From Pseudomonas sp. P8_229 (GTDB lineage: Bacteria > Pseudomonadota > Gammaproteobacteria > Pseudomonadales > Pseudomonadaceae), in the NCBI RefSeq assembly GCF_034008635.1, contig NZ_CP125378.1, positions 6,301,051-6,365,050 on the forward strand: a stretch of 64,000 nt of DNA, given 5' to 3'. How positions within the stretch are numbered: the stretch's first letter is position 1; each line of letters opens with the position of its first letter. The notes under the pieces were generated by a model that was given only the letters and a program-made list of their open reading frames with translations, was not told the origin of the DNA and searched no databases. Positions 27,551 to 36,115 of this stretch are shown piece by piece. The translations under genes and the position numbers were made by a program.

Positions 27551-28146
27551 ATCCGAATATTCCGAGCATCGACCAGCTCCAGGAGCTGGGCCTGCCTGCG
27601 CCCGTCAGTTATGCGCCGCAGACCTGGGGCTGGTGGGTGTTGCTGGCGATACTGTTGTTGAGCGCGTTGCTGATTGGCCTGCGCCGCTATCGGCAATGGC
27701 GACGGGATCAGTATCGGCGTGAGGCGCTACAGCGCCTGGCACAATTGCGCGGGCGAAGTGATGACCTCAGCGCCCTGCGCGAATTGCCGGAGCTGTTAAA
27801 ACGCGTAGCCCTCTCAATACCCGCACATTCCCGGCACTGGAACACAACCAATGTAGGAGTGAGCCTGCTCGCGATAGCGTCATCACATTCAACCTCTGCA
27901 TCGACTGACAGAGCGCTATCGCGAGCAGGCTCACTCCTACAGGGGCCCGCGGCGCTTGGGAGAGACGACTGGCAAGCCTTCCTGCAGCAGCACTGCAAAA
28001 CCAGGCTGCCCGCCGATTTCAGCGAACAACTCGCACAACTCGCCTACGCCCCCGACGCCACCCTGCGCGCCCTCCCCGCCGAACAACGCCAGGCGTTGTT
28101 CGACACCTGCCAGCACTGGGTGGAGCAGCACCATGTGGCAGCTTGA
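27547..28146 (+). CDS. DUF4381 membrane protein interrupted in frame by a REPIN
   Basis: A 199-residue protein with one transmembrane helix (WGWWVLLAILLLSALLIGL) and an Arg-rich cytoplasmic region, as in the DUF4381 family of MoxR-Bat clusters. A GTG start overlaps the DUF58 stop. Residues about 103-132 (VGVSLLAIASS and then RALSRAGSLLQG) are encoded by a complete inverted REP pair at 27853-27940. It keeps the frame open, adds roughly 30-40 residues and leaves the conserved domain to resume at GRDDWQAFLQQHCKTRLPADF. The family is usually near 160 residues. Whether the protein tolerates the insert is unknown. Confidence 0.85.
   Translation: MNPNIPSIDQLQELGLPAPVSYAPQTWGWWVLLAILLLSALLIGLRRYRQWRRDQYRREALQRLAQLRGRSDDLSALRELPELLKRVALSIPAHSRHWNTTNVGVSLLAIASSHSTSASTDRALSRAGSLLQGPAALGRDDWQAFLQQHCKTRLPADFSEQLAQLAYAPDATLRALPAEQRQALFDTCQHWVEQHHVAA
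27853..27940. repeat. REPIN inside the DUF4381 coding sequence
   Basis: gtaggagtgagcctgctcgc at 27853 onward and its exact inverse ending ctcactcctac at 27940. It is the same element as the intergenic copies at 12.3, 42.0 and 45.6 kb, but lies within an open reading frame. Confidence 0.9.
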
Positions 28147-29125
28147 TTACCCGTGGCTGTTGCTGCTGTTGCCGCTGCCCTGGCTGGCTTACCGCTACCT
28201 GCCTGCCTACAACGAAGCGCGCAGCGCCGTGCGCGTACCGTTTTTTGCTGCCATGAGCCGCGCGGTCGGGCAAACACCGAGCAACGTCGGCAATCGGCGC
28301 AATCGCTGGCAACTGCTGTTGAATCTGCTGATCTGGGCGCTGATCCTGTTGGCCGCCGCGCGCCCGGTATTCGTCGAAAAACCCATCGAGCGCCAACAAC
28401 CGGTGCGCGACCTGATGCTCGCCATCGATATCTCACAATCGATGGAAACCGAAGACTTCACCAACGCCGGCGGCGAGAAGATCAATCGCCTGGCGGCCGT
28501 CAAACAGGTGGTGCAAGGCTTCATCGACAAGCGCAAGGACGATCGCATCGGCCTGATCGTGTTCGGCAGCGGTGCCTATCCGCAAGCGCCGCTGACCCTC
28601 GATCACGCCAGCCTGTCGCTGTTGCTGGCCGACACTGGTATCGGCATGGCCGGGCCCAACACCGCCATCGGAGACGCGATCGGCTTGAGCCTGAAGCTGC
28701 TGGACCAGGCCCACGAGCAGGAAAAGGTGCTGATCCTGCTCACCGACGGCAACGACACCAGCAGCGCGATCACCCCGGACCATGCCGCCGAAATGGCCGC
28801 CAACAAAGGTGTGGTGATCCACACCATCGGCATCGGCGATCCGACCGCCTCGGGCGAGGCGAAGGTCAATCTGCAAGCTCTGGAACAAATCGCTCAGACC
28901 ACCGGCGGGCAGTTTTTCCGGGCCGAAGACCGCAGTGCGCTGGATCAGGTCTACAGCACCCTCGACCGCCTCACCCCGCATCAGGTGAAAACCCTCAGCC
29001 ACCAGCCGCAGCGCGAGTTGTTCTACTGGCCGCTGAGCGCCGCCCTGGTTCTGCTGACCCTGTATCACCTCGGCGCGCTGCTGCGTCCTCGGCTATCACT
29101 CGTCCGCCAGCGGCAGGAGGCCTGA
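28133..29125 (+). CDS. VWA domain membrane protein, BatA-like
   Basis: A 330-residue protein with N-terminal helices (DYPWLLLLLPLPWLAYRYLP, then LLLNLLIWALILLAAARPV), a VWA domain with intact MIDAS (LAIDISQSME, TDGNDTS), and a C-terminal helix (FYWPLSAALVLLTLYHLGAL). This is the BatA/aerotolerance operon architecture: a membrane-anchored metal-dependent adhesion domain. The ATG at 28133 overlaps the DUF4381 gene by 14 bases; upstream in-frame codons belong to that gene read in another frame. Confidence 0.88.
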   Translation: MWQLDYPWLLLLLPLPWLAYRYLPAYNEARSAVRVPFFAAMSRAVGQTPSNVGNRRNRWQLLLNLLIWALILLAAARPVFVEKPIERQQPVRDLMLAIDISQSMETEDFTNAGGEKINRLAAVKQVVQGFIDKRKDDRIGLIVFGSGAYPQAPLTLDHASLSLLLADTGIGMAGPNTAIGDAIGLSLKLLDQAHEQEKVLILLTDGNDTSSAITPDHAAEMAANKGVVIHTIGIGDPTASGEAKVNLQALEQIAQTTGGQFFRAEDRSALDQVYSTLDRLTPHQVKTLSHQPQRELFYWPLSAALVLLTLYHLGALLRPRLSLVRQRQEA

Positions 29126-29126
29126 G

Positions 29127-30707
29127 ATGGACATCAACCTCAGTGACCTGCATTTCCTGCGTCCGCTGTGGCTGTTGCTGGCATTGTTTGCGGCACTGCT
29201 GCCGCTGATCTGGCGCCGCAGCCGCGACCTGCAGCGGCGGCTGCGCGGCAACATCGCCGAGCATCTGCTACCGCACCTGTTGGTCACTCCGCAGGATCAC
29301 CAGCGCCTGCGTCCGGTGCATTGGCTGTGTACGCTGCTGATACTCGGCGCCATCGCCGCCGCCGGGCCGACCTGGGAGCAGGATCGCCCGGACTTCCTGG
29401 AGAACCGTGCGCCGCTGATTGTCGCCGTCGACTTGTCACCATCGATGGACGCCGCAGACGTGCAACCGACACGCCTGGAAGCGGCCAAACATAAGCTCCA
29501 CGAGTTGATCCAGCGCCGCGCCGGTGCCCACACGGCGTTGATCGCCTACGCCGGGAGCGCGCATCTGGTGCTGCCGCCGACCGACGATCCGGCGCTGCTC
29601 GACAGCTTCATCCAGGCCTTGGGCACCGGGCTGATCGACAAACCGGGCAAGGACGTCGGCGCCGTCATCGAGCAAGCCAAACACCTGCTCAGCGCCGAGA
29701 AAACGCCCAGCACGCTGCTGCTGATCAGCGACGGCGCCGACACGGCGCAACTCGAGGGGCTCGACAAACAACTGCGCGGCAGCGCCTTGCAAGTGCTGGT
29801 GCTCGCGGTCGGCAACGAGGACGGCGGGGTCATTCAGGGCGCCAATGGCCAGCCGAAAATCGACAGCAACGGGCGCCCGGTGCTCGGCAGTTTCGATCAG
29901 GCGGCGCTCAAGCAATTGGCGTCCGCCGTCGACGCGCCGCTGGGCAGCCTGACCCTCGACGACGATGATCTGGACTGGATCGAATTGCACGCCCAACAGC
30001 ACTTCCAGAGTGCCAGCGCCGAGCAGCAGGAACTGCACTGGAAAGACGCCGGTTACTGGCTGTGCTGGCCGCTGTTGCTGCTGGCACTGGTCGGCGTGCG
30101 CAAGGGCTGGAGCGTCAACTGGGTGCCGGCGCTGCTGTTGGCCGCAGGCCTTGGCTGGCCGGCCGCACCGGCGCAGGCCAACGCGCTGACCGATGCCTTC
30201 TTCACCCGCGATCAGCAAGGACGCTGGGCCTTCGAACATGAGCACTGGCCGCAAGCGGCGGCGCTGTTTGTCGATCCGTACTGGAAAGGTGTGGCGGCGT
30301 ATCACGCGTCTGACTACGACCTTGCACTGGCGACCTTTGCCCGGCTGGACACGCCGCAGGCTTACTTTTATCTGGGCAACATCTACGTGCGGCGCTTCAA
30401 GTTCGTTCAGGCGATTGCCGCCTACACCCAGGCCTTGAAGCTGCAACCACAGTTCCCTGAAGCCACGGCCAATCTGGCGCTGGCGCAGGCCCTGCTCAAG
30501 GACACCGACAGCGCCGAGAAAAACGCCCCCGAGACCAAACCGGACGAAGTGAAATTCGACAAGGCACCGGGCAAGGGCCAAAGCAAAAAGGTCGAGACCG
30601 AACAAGCGGCGTCGGATGCGTTGTGGCTGCAGAACCTGAACACCTCGCCGGCGAAATTCCTCAAGCAGAAGTTCAGCTTGCAGGATCAGGCGGGAGGCAA
30701 GCCATGA
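29127..30707 (+). CDS. VWA-TPR membrane protein, BatB/BatC-like
   Basis: A 526-residue protein with two N-terminal helices, a VWA domain ([30 protein letters not shown]), a transmembrane pair around residues 310-350 ([16 protein letters not shown]), then periplasmic TPR repeats ([40 protein letters not shown]) and a charged Lys-rich tail. It is a fusion of the BatB and BatC roles, common in gamma-proteobacteria. It starts one base after the BatA-like stop and overlaps BatD by four bases, so is tightly coupled. Confidence 0.88.
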   Translation: MDINLSDLHFLRPLWLLLALFAALLPLIWRRSRDLQRRLRGNIAEHLLPHLLVTPQDHQRLRPVHWLCTLLILGAIAAAGPTWEQDRPDFLENRAPLIVAVDLSPSMDAADVQPTRLEAAKHKLHELIQRRAGAHTALIAYAGSAHLVLPPTDDPALLDSFIQALGTGLIDKPGKDVGAVIEQAKHLLSAEKTPSTLLLISDGADTAQLEGLDKQLRGSALQVLVLAVGNEDGGVIQGANGQPKIDSNGRPVLGSFDQAALKQLASAVDAPLGSLTLDDDDLDWIELHAQQHFQSASAEQQELHWKDAGYWLCWPLLLLALVGVRKGWSVNWVPALLLAAGLGWPAAPAQANALTDAFFTRDQQGRWAFEHEHWPQAAALFVDPYWKGVAAYHASDYDLALATFARLDTPQAYFYLGNIYVRRFKFVQAIAAYTQALKLQPQFPEATANLALAQALLKDTDSAEKNAPETKPDEVKFDKAPGKGQSKKVETEQAASDALWLQNLNTSPAKFLKQKFSLQDQAGGKP

Positions 30708-32061
30708 ACCTGAACCCCAGTTGGAGCGAGCCTGCTCGCGAAGAGGCCAGATCAGTGGCCGCAAAAATCAGCAGCCTGCTGCTGACCAGCCTGCTCAGCC
30801 TGAATGCCTTCGCCGCCACCCCGCAACTCAAAGTCCAGGCCCACCTGCAACCCGCCGAAGGCGCCATGGTCGGTGGCCTGGTCGAGCTGCAAGTCGACGT
30901 GCTCACCGACACCTGGTTCACCAGCGCTGCCACCCTGCCCGACTTGAAACTCGACGGCGCGCTGGTGATGCCGTCCGACGGCCAGGCGCAGCACCTGAAC
31001 CAGACCTTCGACGGTCAATCCTTCAGCGGCATGCGCTACAGCTACCTGATCACCCCGAATGTCGCGCAGCGCTACGACATTCCGGCGCTGACCGTCAGCG
31101 CAACGCCGGGGCAGGCCAGCACCGCGATCAGTGCGCAAAGCCAACCGCTGCAGTTCAGCGCCGCCCAGCCGCCCGGTTTCAACCCCGGAGAAACACCGTT
31201 GGTGGCCAACGGCGTGCGCTTTACCCAGAGCGTAATCAACTCGGCAACGCCATTGAAAGTCGGCGACAGCATCACCCGCCAACTGACCTTGCAAGCCGAC
31301 GGCGCATTGGCGATGGCCCTGCCCGTGCCGATGCTGGGTGACGTCGCCGGCCTGAGTCGCTATGTGAAAACCCCGCAAGTGAGCAACCTCGATGACGGGC
31401 GCGGCGACATTCTCGGCGGCCAGCGCATCGACAACGTCACCTACCGCATCGACAAGGCCGGCACGCACACGCTGGCCGCCATCGAGGTGAAATGGTGGGA
31501 CGCCAGAACCCGCCAGATACGCACCACGCAAGTGCCGGCGGTGACATTCGAAGCGGCAGCCAACAGCGCCGACAAACCGGTGTTTTCGATCACCGAAGAC
31601 CTCAAGCAACTGGGCCGCAACAACCTGTATTTCTCCACGAAGTGGCTGCTGTGGCTGGCGCTGCTCGCGGCCGTTGTTAGCGGCGGTTACTGGCTGCGCC
31701 TGGCCATCCTGAGCGCGCACCGGCAATGGCAGGCACGCCAGCACGCGCGGCAACTGGCTCGGGAACACTCGGCGGATTTCGCCTGGCAGCAAATCGAGCC
31801 GCAACTGCAAGCGCAACCGGCGCAATTGACTGCGCTGTACCTGTGGCTGCGGCGCAGCCGGCTGGGGCTGAAGCTGCTCGATGCCGGCCCACGTCTGCAA
31901 GGCCTGTTGCGCGGCCTTTACGGTCGCGAACCGACACCCGGGCAAACACTCGTTCAGCTGCGCCAATCGTTGGCTACGCTTCACAGTCAGGCCAGGCAAC
32001 AGCAGCACAAACCGGCCCCGGCCCTGCGCCCGCTCAACCCCGTCCATGAAAAGGATTTCCC

Positions 32062-32065
<4 letters not shown>
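30704..32065 (+). CDS. BatD family protein
   Basis: A 453-residue exported protein of the BatD family (oxygen-tolerance operon). It has an N-terminal signal, an extended series of Ig-like beta domains ([39 protein letters not shown]), a transmembrane helix near residue 320 ([16 protein letters not shown]) and a cytoplasmic helical tail. The start overlaps the previous stop (ATGA). The n-region of the signal peptide, residues 6-16 ([11 protein letters not shown]), is encoded by a REP half-element at 30721-30750. This gives an acidic, unusually long leader before the hydrophobic core [15 protein letters not shown]. Confidence 0.85.
30721..30750 (+). repeat. single REP within the BatD leader
   Basis: gagcgagcctgctcgcgaag with flanks ttg and aggccag is the same sequence as the intergenic REP at 36051-36071, here read through as signal-peptide codons. 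Confidence 0.8.
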
Positions 32066-33084
<1,019 letters not shown>

Positions 33085-33156
33085 GAAAAAGCGTGATGCA
33101 GGACTGCAAGAAACGTAAGTCGCAATAAACGACCCCCACAAAAAGGAGCAAGTCAG

Positions 33157-34746
33157 ATGACTCGCATACGCAAGTGGCTACCGAAATTCGCCCTGGTGGC
33201 AACCTCGGTGATGGCGCTGTCGGCAACCGCCACAGCGGCCGAAAAACCCAACATACTGGTGATCTTTGGCGATGACATCGGCCAGACCAACATCAGTGCC
33301 TATTCCATGGGCGTGGTGGGCTACAAGACCCCGAACATCGACCGGATTGCCAAAGAAGGCATGATGTTCACCGATTACTACGCCGAGAACAGCTGCACGG
33401 CGGGACGATCGTCGTTCATCACCGGGCAGACGCCGTTGCGTACAGGGCTGTCGAAAGTCGGCGCGCCGGGCGCTACTGTAGGCCTGCAAAAACGCGACAT
33501 CACCATCGCTCAGGCTCTCAAATCGCAGGGTTACGCCACCGGGCAGTTTGGCAAAAACCACCTTGGGGACAAGGACGAATACCTGCCGACCAACCATGGC
33601 TTCGACGAATTCTTCGGCAACCTCTATCACCTCAACGCCGAAGAGGAGCCCGAACGCCCCTACTGGCCCAAGGATGACCCGGATTTCGTCAAGGCCTACT
33701 CTCCGCGTGGCGTCATTCACAGTTTTGCCGACGGCAAGATCGAAGACACCGGCGCCCTGACCACCAAGCGTATGGAAACCATCGACGACGAAACCACCGC
33801 GGCTGCGCAAGCGTTCATCGAAAAGCAGGCCAAGGCGGACAAACCATTCTTTGTCTGGATGAACACGACTCGCATGCACCTGTTCACCCACGTGCGTGAT
33901 TCGATGAAAGGCCAAAGCGGCATGCCCGGCAACGAATACGCGGACGGCATGCTTGAACATGACGGCGACGTCGGCAAACTGCTGAAAACCCTCGACGACC
34001 TGAAAATCGCCGACAACACCATTGTTGTCTACACCACCGACAACGGCCCGAACCAGTTCTCCTGGCCGGACGCGGCGACCACCCCGTTCCGCAACGAGAA
34101 GAACTCCAATTGGGAAGGTGCGTACCGGGTCCCGGCGATGGTCCGCTGGCCGGGCAAGATCAAGCCAGGTGAGGTCTCCAACGAGATGTTCTCGGGCCTG
34201 GACTGGTTCCCGACGCTGCTGGCCGCTGCGGGCGATACCGACGTCACGAGCAAGCTGCTGAAGGGCTGGGCGCCGACCAGCGGCGGCAACACCTTCAAGG
34301 TGCATCTGGACGGTTACAACCAGTTGCCTTACCTGACTGGCCAGCAACCCAACGGTGAACGTAAGGAGTTCTACTACTTCAACGACGACGGCATGCTGGT
34401 TTCGATGCGCTTTGGCAACTGGAAAGCGGTATTCGCCGAGCAGCGTGCACCGGGTGGCTTCGCCGTATGGAGCAACCCGTTCACACCGTTGCGTGTGCCG
34501 AAAATATTCAACTTGAGAATGGACCCGTATGAGCGCGCCGACGTGGTCTCGGATCAGTACTATGACTGGTCGACCAAGAACGTTTATCTCGTCGCGGTAG
34601 CAACGACGAAGGCCGCGCGTTTCCTCCAGACCTTCATCGAGTACCCGCCCAGCCAGAAACCGGCGAGCTTCAGCATCGACCAGATCCGTGCTGCGGTTGA
34701 CGCCAGGATTGCCGAGAAAATGAAAGCGGCACCATCTGCACAGTAA
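33157..34746 (+). CDS. arylsulfatase (type I sulfatase)
   Basis: A 529-residue exported sulfatase. Signal peptide is KFALVATSVMALSATATAA; metal ligands are in ILVIFGDDIGQTN. The formylglycine site is NSCTAGRSSF with Cys80 as the modified residue, and a late metal site is YTTDNGPNQ. The C-x-A-x-R form needs conversion of Cys80 to formylglycine, and no maturase (FGE/anSME) gene is in the window. AAGGAG eight bases before the ATG supports the start. It ends the MoxR-Bat operon. Whether MoxR/VWA proteins help its folding is a hypothesis. Confidence 0.9.
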   Translation: MTRIRKWLPKFALVATSVMALSATATAAEKPNILVIFGDDIGQTNISAYSMGVVGYKTPNIDRIAKEGMMFTDYYAENSCTAGRSSFITGQTPLRTGLSKVGAPGATVGLQKRDITIAQALKSQGYATGQFGKNHLGDKDEYLPTNHGFDEFFGNLYHLNAEEEPERPYWPKDDPDFVKAYSPRGVIHSFADGKIEDTGALTTKRMETIDDETTAAAQAFIEKQAKADKPFFVWMNTTRMHLFTHVRDSMKGQSGMPGNEYADGMLEHDGDVGKLLKTLDDLKIADNTIVVYTTDNGPNQFSWPDAATTPFRNEKNSNWEGAYRVPAMVRWPGKIKPGEVSNEMFSGLDWFPTLLAAAGDTDVTSKLLKGWAPTSGGNTFKVHLDGYNQLPYLTGQQPNGERKEFYYFNDDGMLVSMRFGNWKAVFAEQRAPGGFAVWSNPFTPLRVPKIFNLRMDPYERADVVSDQYYDWSTKNVYLVAVATTKAARFLQTFIEYPPSQKPASFSIDQIRAAVDARIAEKMKAAPSAQ

Positions 34747-34757
34747 ACCGCTGGAGC

Positions 34758-34783
34758 GCCGCCCGTCCTCAGCGGCGGGCGGC
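34758..34783 (+). terminator. hairpin terminator after the sulfatase operon
   Basis: The stem gccgcccg/cgggcggc with a 10-base loop is followed by ccctgttt. The T-run is short, so termination strength is uncertain. Confidence 0.55.
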
Positions 34784-34814
34784 CCTGTTTCACACGTGGG
34801 ACCGTGTCGGCCTC

Positions 34815-34842
34815 ATTCGCGAGCAGGCTCGCTCCCACAGGG
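34815..34842. repeat. REP, left half of a REPIN split by the IS110 element
   Basis: attcgcgagcaggctcgctc and following bases form one arm. The opposite arm is cut by the transposon: its outer part (actgtgggag) ends at 34874 and its core (cgagcctgctcgcgaag) resumes at 36051. Confidence 0.8.
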
Positions 34843-34897
34843 ATTTTCGCAACGCCCGAGATCCACTGTGGGAGATTCTATGGTTCATGCCTAGCCC

Positions 34898-35845
34898 CTA
34901 AACGGCTTTAGGTGAGTATTCGCTCTGGTTTTTCAACAGAGCAAATACCACCCGGGCAAGCTTGCGGGCTAGTGCGACCAGTGCTTGGGTAGTGCTCAAT
35001 CCGCGCTCTCTTAAAGCCTCATAAAACCCTTTCCACGCCGAGGTCCGGCTCGCCGCCATTGCAGCGTTGTGCAGCAATCGACGTGCCTCTGAGTCGCCTC
35101 GTTTGGTCAGGCAGCGACGGCCTTTCTTTTTGCCTGAGTCCGATATGCGCAGATCCAGGCCTAGAAAGGCGATGAAAGCGTCGGCATTCCTGAAGTCCCC
35201 ACGCTGAAAGGATGCGAGCAAGCGGGCGCCGGTCAACGTACCGATGCCTTCTACCTTCATGCAACGCTTGAGCTGAGCGCCTAAACCGGCTTCGTCTATC
35301 TGCGCCAGGATCGTTTTCTCCAGCAGGATTTCCAGTCTTTGCATGGCGTTTATCTGATTTTTGAAAGCGGTTTTGAGCAATGGCTCATTCTCCCAGCTCT
35401 GCTTGAGGCTGACACGAGCCTGGACCAGAGCCGCACGGCGCCGGAAAAGACTGATGAGCCGGCAATACAAGGGCGACGGCGGTGTCCAAGGGCGTAAGTG
35501 GTCCCCTTCGTTTGTCAGATAACGGGCCAGTAATCGGGCATCCAGCGCATCAGTTTTGGCGCGAACGTTCACGCCTTTGCGGTAATGGCTGAGCTCATAA
35601 CCGCCAACCATATAGATCACGCAACCATCGGCATACGCCAGATCAGCAAATTCCTGGTGATAGATATTGGTGGCTTCGATGGCGATTGCCACTGGCTTGG
35701 CAGCGGTTTTGAGCCATTTCTTGATCGCCGCTTTGGTATTGGAGATTGTCTCGAGCTGATCTGATTCGGCGTGATAAATCACCAGTTCGTCCTTGGCGAC
35801 ATCAACCCCGATAATCGACTGAGTGGTAACGACGGGCATTGCCAT
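34898..35845 (-). CDS. IS110 family transposase (DEDD recombinase)
   Basis: A 315-residue transposase with the N-terminal RuvC-like DEDD domain (GVDVAKDELVIYH, IAIEATNIYHQEF, AKTDALDARLLARYL) and the C-terminal Tnp domain with GIGTLTGARLLASF and RRLLHNAAMAASRTSAWKGF carrying the conserved serine. It is full length for the family, with no frameshift. GGAGG lies seven bases upstream of the ATG at 35845. The element is therefore probably active or recently active. Confidence 0.93.
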   Translation of the reverse strand: MAMPVVTTQSIIGVDVAKDELVIYHAESDQLETISNTKAAIKKWLKTAAKPVAIAIEATNIYHQEFADLAYADGCVIYMVGGYELSHYRKGVNVRAKTDALDARLLARYLTNEGDHLRPWTPPSPLYCRLISLFRRRAALVQARVSLKQSWENEPLLKTAFKNQINAMQRLEILLEKTILAQIDEAGLGAQLKRCMKVEGIGTLTGARLLASFQRGDFRNADAFIAFLGLDLRISDSGKKKGRRCLTKRGDSEARRLLHNAAMAASRTSAWKGFYEALRERGLSTTQALVALARKLARVVFALLKNQSEYSPKAV

Positions 35846-35874
35846 GAGAAATCCTCCGGGCTAAGGTTTGAACG

Positions 35875-36036
35875 CTTGAAGGGTTCACCCAGAGGCGCAG
35901 GCTTGTTCCTATCGTCGGTCTAGGCCAGATGCATTCTTTATCGGCGCTTGGGTGAAAGGAGGAGGGGTGAAATCTCCCACGGTCTGTACTGCGCTAACAG
36001 TCAGAATCGAGCCTTGTCCCTCCTCCTCCCTTCAAG
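35875..36036 (-). ncRNA. candidate IS110 bridge RNA
   Basis: Three stems abut without gaps: 35875-35883 pairs with 36028-36036, 35884-35890 with 35950-35956, and 35957-35966 with 36018-36027, a perfect three-way junction with two large loops. The loop 35967-36017, read on the minus strand, contains AGGCTCG and GTGGGAG. These match, respectively, the target sequence left of the crossover and the complement of the target to its right. The loop 35891-35949 carries AGAAT and ACAAG, which fit the element's two ends. This is the layout of the target- and donor-binding loops of IS110 bridge RNAs, encoded upstream of the recombinase. The RNA limits are approximate. Confidence 0.75.
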
Positions 36037-36050
36037 TCCTACCATACAAG

Positions 36051-36071
36051 CGAGCCTGCTCGCGAAGAGGC
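36051..36071. repeat. REP, right remnant beyond the IS110 element
   Basis: cgagcctgctcgcgaagagg continues the REP interrupted at 34874. With the 34815 arm it would form an ordinary REPIN once the IS is removed. Confidence 0.8.
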
Positions 36072-36115
36072 CAGCACCGTCACCGCCATTTCCGAATTGA
36101 AATAAGGCAATCCGC

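Larger units (their letters stand above)
34875..36050 (-). mobile_element. IS110-family insertion sequence inserted in a REP
   Basis: About 1176 bp. The left end begins attctatggt and the right end stops accatacaag, giving a short inverted pair TATGGT/ACCATA set a few bases in from the tips. The dinucleotide ag is found at both junctions and is the likely crossover core. Rejoining the flanks gives an uninterrupted REP (actgtgggag plus cgagcctgctcg). The transposase fills the left part; a 205-bp non-coding region precedes it on the right. Insertion into REP palindromes is known for several Pseudomonas IS110-group elements. Confidence 0.85.

Noticed and set aside
28153..29208. 351-residue plus frame within the BatA-like gene
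   Set aside because: Out-of-frame shadow of a well-supported VWA gene.
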